Below, in pieces: positions 38,970 through 50,238 of a DNA stretch of 64,000 bases. The DNA is from Pegea sp. RAD2-039 (Eukaryota; Chordata; Thaliacea; Salpida; Salpidae). The notes below the pieces were generated by a model. The model was not told the origin of the DNA. It searched no databases and saw only the letters and a list, made by a program, of their open reading frames with translations. The position numbers were made by a program, and so were the translations under genes. Numbering within the stretch: the first letter of the stretch is position 1; each line of letters begins with the position of its first letter. Location: positions 3,348,001 to 3,412,000 of the forward strand of contig JAQGEQ010000380.1 in NCBI GenBank assembly GCA_034620365.1, written 5' to 3'.

Positions 38970-40088
38970 ATTGTTGTCAAATATCATCTTACAAGACTTA
39001 ACAATGAGGTTTTACGCATCTAGTTTTTTAGCAAAATAGTTCCATAAATTTTATGTAATAGCTAAACTGGCATCTTAGCTAAATTCTTTAATATTAGAAT
39101 AATGGTTGTAAGATAATTACAATAGTTTCTACCTTTTTTACTTAATTAGAATTTTTTGATATCCTAGAAATGTTGTAAAATATTGGTTTTAGTAAAAAGT
39201 TTTATAAATGAATTAATTGTCTGACAAATGATCAATTTGAGCAAATTTGTTTAAAGCTTATTGAATAAAAATTTGTCAAGAATAAAATGATTGTGATCTC
39301 TTCTAGAAAGTTATTTTAGTTTTTATCTTTGAAATTTTCATTTATTCATGTAGATAAAGTAAAAACAGTTCAATTGTTTATCTCTCAGCACAAAATTAGC
39401 TGATGTTGGCTAAATAAGCAGGATTTTAGTTTTATTGAGAAAAATTTGCTTAGAAATTAAGTACAGTCATTTTAAAATCATACTGTTACTGGTTTAACAG
39501 CAGAAAGTAAATTTAATGATTCTAAAAAGTTTAAACTAGCTTCCAAGCTTCAAAAAATTTGAAAAATAAGATAAGTGGATACAATAAAATAGTCTTCAAG
39601 TTTACAAATACTAAAGAACTCGTGAAAAAACTTCTTTAGCGGTTTAAAAATTATAATCAAAAATGATTTCTATCTTCTGTTGTTATTTGATGATATCAAT
39701 TATCTATTGATTTAAAGGATGTTTACTTAAAAGTATAATTTACTTTGTAAACAAATCTTTCATTTTTCATAATTAAATACATTAAAATCTTCTTTAAGTT
39801 GAAATTGGATTATTTGGCTTATTGTTTTATCGCCCTTTAGCTGAACAACATCTTTCATCAGCAAATTTTATTTGATAAAGTTTTCTAGAAGTATTATTAT
39901 TATTGACCATCAGAATAAAGTTGAACGGATTAAAAAATATTTTTCTGAACAAATATGTTTAAGCACTCACTCAAAATTGTTTTTAAAACTCTGCTAATTG
40001 TTAAAAAGCCACGAAAAACCACTTTTACCAAGTGATAGCAATAGGAAACATTGATAGTGTTTATTTTGAATAATATTCACTTCAAAAT
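38970..40088. other. Convergent intergenic region
   Basis: AT-rich spacer between the stops of the Ig-domain gene (+) and the TXNDC12-like gene (-). Nothing else was recognised. Confidence 0.5.
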
Positions 40089-41100
40089 TCATAATTCGTT
40101 GCCTTTATCTTCTACAATATCATAAAACAGACGAATCGCTTTGGCCATAGCAACTTCCACTGGCAAAGAATTAATTGAATTATTTTAAAAAATTGTCATA
40201 GTAACGAAAATTATGAAAATTAGATTGTGAACACTGAAATATTTACGAAAAGCTGAACCATAAAAATGTCAAGCTTGTTTATGAAAAATTAATCGAGTCT
40301 GGATTAAACACAAATCTACCTAAACTTATTATTCTTTTAAATTAAACTTTTAAGCAGTTTTTAGAAAAGTTAACTTAATTCAAATTTCGATAAAACTTAT
40401 TTTAAGTTACAAAATTCATAAAAAAGTAAAATGAGCTATGTAAGAATTCGTTTCAATTGAAAATTTTCTTTACAAAAGAATTAATTACCTGATTTTGTTG
40501 TATAATAGTAGTAGAGGTACTTTTTTTGAGCTTCTGGGTTTTGTAGATCAATAACAACTTGCCCATCAAAAGCTAAAAAGAAGCAAAGTTAGACTTTTAA
40601 GATACACTGATCTGTGATCTTCAAACTTACTAAGAAATAAAACACGAGGAAAATAATGACCATCCGGCGCTAAGGCTGGTGAATCTGGTATTTCTTTGTC
40701 CATTATATTCACCATTACAAAATATTGTGAAAGATCTTGAATTAACCTTAAAAACTTCAAGTTTACAACAAACTTAATAAAATTAAATGAATTTTTCTTA
40801 CATGCTGTTGTTGAAACATTTCTGAAGCATAACACAAGCTTTGCATGGAGTCTTATGAATAATCATTAACATTGGTTTTCTGGTTTTATTACACTCATTT
40901 AACCCATCATCTAATGTCCACCAAGTAATATTTTCTCCAAAACCTTAAAACAACATTATCTAATATTGAATTAATCGTCCAAGAGTACTGTTACCTCCGT
41001 GAAGAGGCTCTCCGTTCTGTCTCATTGCCATAGCAGAAGAAAAATCAGTTTGAATTAAAATAAAGAAACAAATAAGAAAACATTTCGGTAAAAAATTCAT
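40089..41100 (-). CDS. TXNDC12-like: TXNDC12/AGR-type endoplasmic reticulum thioredoxin
   Basis: Five minus-strand exons, 41100-40995, 40943-40802, 40746-40631, 40572-40489 and 40159-40089, give 172 residues, the length of human TXNDC12 (ERp18). A signal peptide (CFLICFFILIQTDFSSA) precedes a thioredoxin-fold domain. Family landmarks in order are ITWWTLDDGLNE, PMLMIIHKTPCKAC, YFVMVNIMDKEIP, APDGHYFPRVLFL and KYLYYYYT. The active site is C69-K-A-C72; the usual Trp before the first Cys is replaced by Pro. The C-terminus ends GNEL, close to the KDEL/EDEL-type ER retrieval signals of this family. It should act on disulfides of secretory proteins in the ER lumen. The AGR subfamily is the alternative, but AGRs usually keep one active-site Cys, so TXNDC12 fits better. 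Confidence 0.9.
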
Positions 41101-42190
41101 CTTACATAAAGTTGAACTGACCAAAGTTGTATGAACTAATAGTTTAGTAAAATTGACAAAAAATTTAAATCATCGATTTTTAAAAGTATGTTTATCTTCA
41201 TAAGTGGGACATATGACGCTCTATGATGCTACTTTCACCATGATGATAGCAGAAAGTTTGTTTAAGCTACTTGAACAAAAAATTAAAACGAAATCGAAAA
41301 ACTGACCGTATGTTGTCACAACTGTTGAATAAAAATTTAATTAGTTTATACAAAATACAAATTATCAGATTAATCTTTCAAAAACTTGTTTATCTTTCGT
41401 TTAAAAGTAGAGCCATTAGATTAGCAGTAGTTATTAGAGTAAGAAATAACCGCTGTATTATAGTCGCAACTAATTTACTAAAACAAGTCATTCAAATGTA
41501 ATTTCTACTTCAAACACTATAGAATCTAAAAATAAATTTACTTATTTTAGTAAACTAATATTTAAAGTCTAAAAGCAGAAAACTTTTAGAGAAATAAATG
41601 TCAATCAGATAATAAAAAAGACCCAACAATTTTCTTTCTAATAAAATCGTTAATGATTTCGAACAAAAAATTGATTTTTATGGACTAGTTACTGTTAATT
41701 TTTCAAAGGATAAAGAAGCGCAGAGTATTCTGTAACTTAATATTTAGCTTCAAGAAAATTGCTTCTCATATTTTCATTCAATTTGTTTTTATTCTTTAAA
41801 ATGGTTTATTCAATGAAAATTTCAGGGTGTCAAAATTTTTTTGAATTATTTTTCACTAATTGAATGAAACTGATTTCAAATGAAAGTCTTAAGCTAGCAA
41901 TAACTAAACTTTTTGATGTAAAATATCACTTATTCATAGATTTTGACCAAAATCTACGTTTTAAAGCTTATAAGTAGATCTTAAATTTTCTTTACATGTT
42001 TAGTTCTCGACTTTTATATTTAATTTTGTATGTTTTTGATCTTTTTGATGAAATATTCAATTTTTTCTGAAATCTAAGAGCTTAAAAAAAGTTATAAGAA
42101 AAAATCCCTTTTAAGTTAATCTATAAGAAAGTTTAAAGTAAATTTAAAGTGACAAAAAGTTAATAATAATAAGACCTACTTCAGCCGAGC
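41101..42190. other. Intergenic region
   Basis: AT-rich 5' flank of the TXNDC12-like gene. The 76-residue open frame at 41271-41501 is Lys/Arg/Ile-rich with no domain or splice support. Confidence 0.45.
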
Positions 42191-43085
42191 CATACTGGTA
42201 ATGTGCAAGAGAAATATCGTCTGAAAAACAAAGCAAAAGAAAGAGTAAAGAGTATCATATAGAGCGACCCACTGCATTATCCTCCAAATTGCTGGTATTG
42301 ATACTGAGTTATTTCAAATCGTGCTTGCAGATATCTTGAAAAGGGTGGCAGGAACGGCAGATGTTACGTTTGCCTTAAGATAGCTCCCAGTACAACGGAT
42401 CCTTTGGAATCCGCCCTCATTCATTATGCGGATGTGCCAGAAAGCTGTACATTATTGTCAGGCCAGTACGCCTGAAGACTTCCTTGTTTGAGATCTTCTG
42501 CTGCCAACTTATACGTTAGATACGACGAAGACAATAAAAATGAAAGGTGTTGAGTTTATGTTATTTAGCTTTCGACAAGGTTCAAGTTTCACTGGTGTAA
42601 AATTACTGCAGAAAAGGCTCTATAGATGGCAACTTTGGTTTTGATAGAGAGCTTTGGGTTACTCCACACCTTATAAATAAACCATGCACTTGTACTAGAT
42701 GTCTTAACGATGCGGGTGTTGATCTCGGCTTCTATTAATTTTGCTTTTATGACACAGGAAACGAGCATTTTAGGTATCTTCTAAAAGATCCTACTTTTCT
42801 TAATGATCTGACGGAAGTCTTTACAATGCATCACGTCTAAAGGCGAAGAGCAAGGTAAGAAATACCACCGTCCGAAGCCTTCTTTTTTCAGATGACGCAG
42901 AAGTTGTTACACATTCAGCAAAAGACCCTGAAAGATCGATTTTCATCAAAAGAAAAAATCGAAAGAAAAAAATCGTTGCCAAGGTGTTACCGTTCCACAG
43001 TCAGTCAACATTAATGACTGTGACGTTGAAGCGTTAGATAATTTTGTCTACCCTTGCTCAAAAATAAAAAAAACAGTTAGACAAA
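42190..43085 (-). mobile_element. Decayed LINE with an inverted 5' segment
   Basis: Two pieces of one reverse transcriptase lie in opposite orientation. On the plus strand at about 42837-43075, frames read LKAKSKVRNTTVRSLLFSDD (an F-x-DD catalytic box), then VVTHSAKD and DNFVYPCSKI. The next part of the same protein reads on the minus strand from about 42770 down to 42200: LSIKTKVAIYRAFSAVI, TGLTIMYSFLAH and KDPLYWELS, then GKRN. Stops and frameshifts are frequent, so it is dead. This is the general layout of RTE/Jockey-like LINEs, with family inferred from these motifs. The 3' end points toward 42190. Confidence 0.65.
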
Positions 43086-43239
43086 GAGTAAAAATATAGG
43101 CTTCAGCTGTTGTTAGTAGCGACAATTTGAATTCGCCCATAAGCTCTAAGCTAAAAAAAATTTTCTTATCAAAAAAGTCTATCATCAAATCTCACAAGCG
43201 TCAAAAAAACAATTACTTTATAATATTACGTATGTTATT

Positions 43240-44072
43240 CATTCAACAGACTGCATGATAGAGGTGGCGTAATTTACAAAACATTGCTTGCACCAAAGAT
43301 CTCCAGAATTCAGATTGATGCCATTAATTGTCCAGGATTTGAGATTATCGCTTTCAGTTTTCATTTCTTAAAATCTAAATCTTCTCGTTTTACATTTACC
43401 TACCACCCTTTAAAATTAATGATGGTGTTACTATTAAGACATTTTAAAAAGTTTTGAAGAATGTTATATAAATAACATTTCATAACAGTTGTGGGAAAAT
43501 AGTCTAACTTGGATAGCAATAATCTTAATTCCGCCACTTTAAGCCATGCCTTTGTAAGCTTCCTCAATGCCAATAATCTATCTCAGATTGTTACTTTTCC
43601 AATCCAAGTTAGTGGGTTACACTTTTGATCTTTCTATCACATGAACCCCTCAGAACATTATCTAAGATGATCAAAAAGAACCTCTTGCTATAACATGAGA
43701 TCAAAACATTACTAAACTTTATCAGAATTTTTTCTTAAACGTTATAGCTCTAAGCAAACGGAGTTTTTAACGGGGAAATTATGATAACATCATTGATTTT
43801 ATATCATTTCTATATTAAACATTTCTCTCGTGCTGTTCAAGCAGAAGTTATGCCGTTTTAAGGTTGCCACAATTGTAATTTCTAAACTGTGATTTTATTT
43901 TCATCATTAACATTCTATGAAACTATTCACCATTATATTGTATTGAACTACCAAGTGTTGCATCTTTTTCTTTCTATATTTCCAACTTATACATAATATA
44001 TACTTTTTGTGAGAATACGTGTTAGTGAGAAGTGCTCTTTTCAGGCACCATCTCGTTTAATGTAATAAATTA
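43240..44072 (+). mobile_element. CR1-like LINE remnant: endonuclease region joined to 3' tail
   Basis: Plus-strand frames read RGGVIYKTLLAP, INCPGFEIIAFSFH, SRFTFTYHPL, LSHAFVSFLNANNLSQIVTF and IQVSG, the order of a CR1-type apurinic-like endonuclease domain, with several stops. The 3' tail (TGTGAGAATACG, GTGAGAAGTGCTC, TTTTCAGGCACC) follows soon after about 43860. It is homologous to the tails at 34.5-35.0 kb. The reverse transcriptase region is absent, so the copy is internally deleted and inactive. Confidence 0.72.
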
Positions 44073-44350
44073 ATTAAAGTTTTAAGAGTTTCACTGCCTT
44101 TTCAAAGCTTTCAAAAAGGTCAATGGTCATCACTTGATCATATCTTACTTGAATTAAGCAACCTTAAAACTCACATACCCAGAGTGAGTAATCTTTGTTA
44201 TTCATTAAATTAAATTTGTGGTTCAAAACTAATGATGCGCATATCGCGTACACAAGATAGAAAAATTAAATATTTAAATTTGTTCTTATATATCCGAGAA
44301 AATCTCATTCTGATTAAAATCTTCATCTTCATCGAGATCTTTATCAAAAA

Positions 44351-45352
44351 TTGAAAAGCTTGTACAATTAATATCGGAAAACAAAGTTGTTGGTCTGAAG
44401 TTTTGGTTTATTCTCGATATACTAAAACATAAATAAAATCGAAATCGACCACATAACAAACGATACTAATTAAAAATCATCAAATATTTAAAATCGACTA
44501 ACTCATTAAAAAACTAAAAAACATGACTTTGACAAAAGCAATAAAAAAATATTATTATTTCGCAAAAAAAGTGAGAAATAGTGATTGTAAACCCAATTGG
44601 AAATGCTGATGAAATTTACTATCTAAAAAATATAAACAAAAAAGTTATTTCTTAGATGAAAGATCAGATTCATCCATATTAATTGCCAAAATATGAGCAT
44701 GAAGCAGATGAGGATTTTCTACTTGGATGTTTTTGTTATTACTTCCATATTGAGCTAAAACATTTGAAGCTAAACCACTACTTAACATGGGTTCAGAAGT
44801 CTTAGAACTAAATGCTTCATTCTTAAATTGTCCACTTTCACTTTTCAGTTTGTTCTTTAGATACATAACCTCATCACCAGCAACAGATTTTACTTTAAAC
44901 GCATTCATCTGATCACGATCAACATGGCTGAAGTTTTGAACTTTTGAAAAGTTTTCACGATTTTCACAAACCACAGACATCATCACATTACTGTTACTGG
45001 TTTTATCTTCATTAAAATTGTTCACTGGTGTACTTATCCTCCCATATTCATCTTTATGATTTCGTTTCTCCTCTTCAGCATTAAAATAATCTTGATCTTT
45101 AGCTAGGACGTTACTAGATGATGTATGAGCTTCCTCAGACACTATAGAAGCTTCATCAGCTGAACTTCCAGTGTATTCACTTTCCGTTTTTTCATTCAGC
45201 TCATGAGCACACCAATCACTGAAGACAGTACAAACCTGAATAGGTGGATCATGTAAGTTTGCATCTAAGTACTGACTAAATTTTTCGCCCACATCAAATG
45301 AAGACCCTTGCATGAATCTTTTATCACTTCTCTTTGTCTTTTTATCTTCCAT
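44351..45352 (-). repeat. Left arm of inverted duplication
   Basis: Holds paralogue A and its 3' flank and pairs with 49531-50576. Identity is patchy. Block 44645-45114 is near-identical (7 differences in 470). The first part of the 3' flank is mostly diverged. Block about 44351-44553 is near-identical again (one clear difference in about 200 bp). The 5' coding part is diverged. Confidence 0.85.
44645..45352 (-). CDS. Paralogue A of an inverted gene pair, function unknown
   Basis: A single open exon gives 235 residues from MED at 45352. The frame is open further upstream to 45427, but paralogue B shows the same MED start just after a conserved acceptor (tttcttacag), so the upstream part is intron. 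The N-terminal 60 residues hold a conserved core shared with B: SSF-x-VGE, NLHDPPI, C-x-VF and ESEYTG. An acidic Ser-rich patch (SADEASIVSEEAH) follows, and the rest is polar and probably disordered. No signal peptide, membrane span or known domain. The 3' half (44645-45114) matches B at all but seven positions, while the N-terminal 80 residues are only about 60% identical. I do not recognise the family. Confidence 0.72.
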   Translation of the reverse strand: MEDKKTKRSDKRFMQGSSFDVGEKFSQYLDANLHDPPIQVCTVFSDWCAHELNEKTESEYTGSSADEASIVSEEAHTSSSNVLAKDQDYFNAEEEKRNHKDEYGRISTPVNNFNEDKTSNSNVMMSVVCENRENFSKVQNFSHVDRDQMNAFKVKSVAGDEVMYLKNKLKSESGQFKNEAFSSKTSEPMLSSGLASNVLAQYGSNNKNIQVENPHLLHAHILAINMDESDLSSKK

Positions 45353-46140
45353 AATACTAAATTTTAATCTGTAAGAAATAGAAAATATTACAATATGTAA
45401 ATAGCTGGCAAAAATAGATTTCAACAAATAATAAATTATTGAGATTTATAAAACCTTAAAAAGTTGTTATTTGTATATTCTCTTATGAACTAAATTATGA
45501 TATTTTTGGTCTATAACATTTTCTATATCACTGAAATCTAAATATAATATTTCAAAAAATTAACTAAATAGATAAAATACTTAATATAATTGACCAATTA
45601 TATTAGATTTACGAAATTATTTATAAATTTTTTTATTTAATTGTATAGATAAAATAGAAAATAATCATCAAAAGAAAACTTAAAATATTATAAATTTGAT
45701 AAAATTAAGATTAAATTGTTTACAATTACAATATCAAATGATAATTTTAAATATAGAATTAATCTATATTATCTTAACGCTGAAAATCATAAAGAACAGC
45801 AATAGTACATTGATAATATTTATAAAAATATTATTTATTTATCATATTTATAAAAATATTATTTAGGGAATAAATAAACATGATAGCTAATTACATCATC
45901 GAATTTTAGCGTAATACATTTTTAAGTTAACCATAATATTCTAATTCAGAAAATCTAAAACCTTTAAACTGTAAATAATTAAATCTGAATATTTATAAAT
46001 TCTAAATTATTAGAAGAGCTACTGGAACAGATTTTAAAACTAATAAACTTTAGTACTAAAAATTTGTACTAAACAAAAAGTTATTTCAATGCAAAAAATT
46101 AAAAATGTATGAGGTAGAAAAGTACATATAGGTGATTCAC

Positions 46141-46163
46141 ATTGAGTCATAAATCACATGATC
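46141..46163. repeat. Short inverted repeat, left copy
   Basis: The reverse complement is identical over 23 nt to 48537-48559 (core TGATTTATGACTCAAT on the right copy). Both lie upstream of their respective paralogue at similar distances (789 and 972 bp), as expected for remnants of the original duplicated 5' flank. Confidence 0.7.
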
Positions 46164-48536
46164 ATAAACCACCAGATTATAATTTATGTGATTCAAAGTT
46201 TATTTTCAAATAATTTTATAAAATAAAGTCAACAATATAAAAAATTAATAATTTAGGATCAATAACTGAATTAGCACGCAATCGTTGCTAAAAAATTAGC
46301 TTATTTTGAATTATACCTTTTACTTTTGATTTCTACTATGGTGATTTTATTTTACGGCTTAAGGCAAAATTAAAATGTACAAAGGTGGATCAGTCGATAC
46401 AAAAACCTTGTTAAATATTTAACTAGAAATTTCACTTGTAAGTTTATTTATTTTGAAAAAACAAAGATTTCAAAATATTTATTCATTATTGGTTCTAGTT
46501 TTTAGATAGTCTTTTTAAAAGTTTTGTGTCACAAAAAAAGGCTACTAAAAGCGACCTTCACACTCAAATATTTCGAAATGTTATGTGATAAGTGTATGTT
46601 GGAGAAAGTAAATTCTGCTTATTTTATCAATTATTACATAAAGATAAGTTGATTATCGATTTATGAAGTAAATTATTATAGAACTATTTGGTGACGAGAT
46701 AGACAAAGCAGGTTTTGAATGCATGGACCCTACTTTTCACCGAAGGTATAGTATACTACATCACGCTGCGAGTTATGGAATTCAGAGAGTAACTTTTTCA
46801 ACTATAGGTAAACAGTGCCACTGCCTTGCAGTTGCTTCGAAAAAAGCAAAGTCTATGTGAGTAAACCCAGAGTAAAGATTTACAATTCGTTGACCTCGAG
46901 ATCACTAAGCCGTGTCACCAAACAGCAGGTCTACTTAAACCTCATGCATAAGTAGGAAAGCTGTTAACTTCCCTTCATCTGCTAATTAGGATTATGAAGC
47001 TCAGCCAACCATTTTATTATAAATACACAATATTCATTAATCGAAATAAACTTCATCGGAAAATAAATATTTTTAAGCTTGTGTCTTATCATAAAATAGT
47101 CAAATGCTTTAAAAGATTTTATGAAATAATATAATACTTTTGATATAAAAAATATTTGCATATTTGATTAATCAATCCAGTTTCAACTAAATTTGAAAAC
47201 TAAAATGCACAAAGTTGAATAAGTCCACGGTGGTTACAAATGACTATTCTTGGTTCTAAAATCACCAGCTTTTCATTTTCTTTTTTGGTTTCAATAAAAA
47301 GACGTAGTTTTCAACTTGAGCCCTAAGACTTTAATAAATCTGCAAAAGTCCTGAGCTACTAGTAAGCCTATTTTGATCTTAAAAAGTCATCGTTTTCTTA
47401 GTTGATATTTTGAAGAGGTAGGAGTCTGATTTCATCTGTATAAAATTTTTATTTCTTATTGTTATTTAAACTGGATAGTTTGCTTTCATTTTCGCCAAAC
47501 TTTTGGATCAAGAATAAGCTTAAACATAGAGATGATAGTTAACTGAAACATCTATTTTTGTAAATGTTCTAAATCTGTTGTCGAGTTTTGCTTGTCTTTA
47601 TAGTAAGTATTTGGAAAATACTTTTAAATAAATGTATAGTTTTGCAGTTAAATGTATACTACAATTAGATAAAAACAACTAAAGTTTCTACTTTTAAAAT
47701 AAACAACACTTGGTGCAGCTAAAAAATTATTTTAATAATGATTTCTATCATGTTTAATTATTTTCATGAATGTTTATAGTGTACAGCATATATTTTTCCA
47801 ATTTTATATCATCATTGTAGACAGAAAACTGTTGTAGTTGACCGATATTTGCTTAAGCAAATATGTATATCATTATAAGTAAAGTTTTTAAAATTCAATA
47901 AAAATATGTCTTGAAATCTTAGTGAGTAGAACAAATTCATCTGTAATATCATTATTTATAAAATTTATGGTGAGTTTAGTATTTTATGATTCAAAATTTT
48001 ATTAGAAAAAAATTGAATTCTTAGGTAAATAAGTAGTGGAGGTCTATAGAGCAGAAATTTGTTTAAATGCTTTGTTTTTATTTTATATTTCAGAAATAGT
48101 GGTTGTTTAATATGGTGATAATTTCTTAATTACTAGCAAATTGGAAATTTTACTAAAGTTGAAAAAATTTGACTGTTGAAATATTCCTTAACATTATTTT
48201 GTAGCGCAAATAAAGCAATTTGTAAAATGAATGTTATTTTTTTAATAATTTTTTTCAGGTAAATAACGCTACAAGCAAAGACCCTAGACACATTTATTAT
48301 TCTATTAATGGATTTGTACTAAACTTTCGTAGACTTCAAATTTCTTAAAGCTGTAAAATGAAAACACCATACTTGAATTTAAAAGGTAAACATAACATTA
48401 AAAAAAAGTTTTTAATTATAAATAAAATTGTATTAGATCGTTTGTTACTCCTGTTATATATATATATGTCATCAAGCGATTAACAGTTTTTAGTTGGTTT
48501 TTATATTTCTTAACTCATTCTAACTTTATGAATTTG

Positions 48537-48559
48537 GATCATGTGATTTATGACTCAAT
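48537..48559. repeat. Short inverted repeat, right copy
   Basis: Perfect reverse complement of 46141-46163. It lies 972 bp upstream of paralogue B. Confidence 0.7.
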
Positions 48560-49530
48560 AAGAATCAGCGTAACTCTACTAGCTAGTAGGTTTTGTCGTC
48601 TATACGCTTTCCATTGTTTGCATTTTAAAATAAACTTTTGATTCATTTGATTTAGGCGAAATAAAACGAGTTATGTCTTTATTAATTAAATATTTTGATA
48701 AATAAATTTTATAAATAAATTTGTTTTTCAAATATTTAGATTCAATTATTGATGATTTATAAGGATTAAGCTTTTTAGTTTATATTTTCACTTTTGGAAT
48801 GAAAATCTCTAATACTTAAATTTGATGCTTAAACTGAAAATCAGTTATTATTGTTTATTATTTCATAAATAGTTTACCACATCTCTTAATTAACTATTTA
48901 GAAAAGAAAATAATGATTTAATAATAATGATTTCATAAGATTATATATTCTTTTTATTTTTGTTATACTCTGAATCAAAGAAAAAATCTTTAATTTTTTA
49001 TAAGCATCAAGATAATTAGTGGCTTTTGGTTTAATGGAAGACTTTTACAATATTTACTTCCATAGAATTTCAAAGTTTAATAATTAAAAAAATTATCTTC
49101 ATAGTTATATTAGCTACTTATGAAAACCTATTAATTGTGATCATATAATGTTTATAATTATTAAAGTTGATTCTTTTAAATCATGATAATCATTTTTAAT
49201 GAATGATCTGATTCATAATAACTCAGTTACTTTTATGGTGTTTTATTTTTGTAGCTATGTATCTTAATTTCAGTGTTATAAATTCTGATTAACTCTATTT
49301 ATATTTATTTTATAAATTTTTATAAACTGATGTAAAAGTTACAATCAAATCAAAATATTTTCATTGAAATTATACTTTTCAACCTTTTTTTTATTAAATT
49401 TTATATTAATTCATCAACAATCTCATATATTATTTCTTAGATCTTTTTTTTTACATAAATTTGTTTAATTATCTAAATCAACCTTTGATTACTGATTCTA
49501 ATATTTTCTTACAGATTTGGAGTTAGTAAC

Positions 49531-50238
49531 ATGGAAGATGGAATGATTAACAAAAGTGATGAGAGAGCAACTAAAAGATCTTCATTTGTTGTGGGCGAAG
49601 CACTTCATCAGTACATCAGAGACAACTTACATGATCCACCTATAGAGTATTGTTCTGTGTTCAGAGAGTGGGTTGCTCATAACTATAATGAAGATTCTGA
49701 AAGTGAATACACTGGTAATTCAGCTGATGAAGCTTCTATGGTGTCTGAAGAAGCTCATCTATTATCTTGTAACGTCCTAGCTAAAGATCAAGATTATTTT
49801 AATGCTGAAGAGGAGAAACGAAATCATAAAGATGAATATGGGAGGATAAGTACACCAGTGAACAATTTTAATGAAGATAAAACCAGTAACAGTAATGTGA
49901 TGATGTCTGTGGTTTGTGAAAATCGTGAAAACTTTTCAAAAGTTCAAAATTTCAGCCATGTTGATCGTGATCAGATGAATGCGTTTAAAGTAAAATCCGT
50001 TGCTGGTGATGAGGTTATGTATCTAAAGAACAAACTGAAAAGTGAAAGTGGACAATTTAAGAATGAAGCATTTAGTTCTAAGACTTCTGAACCCATGTTA
50101 AGTAGTGGTTTAGCTTCAAATGTTTTAGCTCAATATGGAAGTAATAACAAAAACATCCAAGTAGAAAATCCTCATCTGCTTCATGCTCATATTTTGGCTA
50201 TAAAAATGGATGAATCTGATCTTTCATCTAAGAAGTGA
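49531..50238 (+). CDS. Paralogue B of an inverted gene pair, function unknown
   Basis: A single open exon of 235 residues, the same length as paralogue A. A strong acceptor (ttttcttacag) ends 16 nt before the ATG, implying a 5' UTR intron or a trans-splice site, and the same signal precedes A. The N-terminus shares SSF-x-VGE, NLHDPPI, C-x-VF and ESEYTG with A but differs elsewhere. From 49769 to the stop the two genes differ at only seven positions; the two in the body are synonymous and the other five cluster at the last codons. One amino-acid difference remains in that half, Lys here for Asn in A. The pair is transcribed divergently. Soluble, acidic and probably disordered after residue 80; no known domain seen. 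Confidence 0.75.
   Translation: MEDGMINKSDERATKRSSFVVGEALHQYIRDNLHDPPIEYCSVFREWVAHNYNEDSESEYTGNSADEASMVSEEAHLLSCNVLAKDQDYFNAEEEKRNHKDEYGRISTPVNNFNEDKTSNSNVMMSVVCENRENFSKVQNFSHVDRDQMNAFKVKSVAGDEVMYLKNKLKSESGQFKNEAFSSKTSEPMLSSGLASNVLAQYGSNNKNIQVENPHLLHAHILAIKMDESDLSSKK

Larger units (their letters stand above)
45353..49530. other. Spacer between the divergent paralogues
   Basis: 4.2 kb of AT-rich DNA holding the 5' flanks of both copies. It contains a 23-nt perfect inverted match (46141-46163 against 48537-48559). A short patch at about 46680-46960, richer in G+C and without an open frame, may be a decayed transposon. No other gene was recognised. Confidence 0.5.

Noticed and set aside
41271..41501. 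76-residue Lys/Arg/Ile-rich open frame
   Set aside because: Expected by chance in AT-rich DNA; no start context, domain or splicing support.
45353..45427. Upstream in-frame extension of paralogue A by 25 residues
   Set aside because: It crosses a splice acceptor conserved in paralogue B and is not conserved; the MED start fits both copies.
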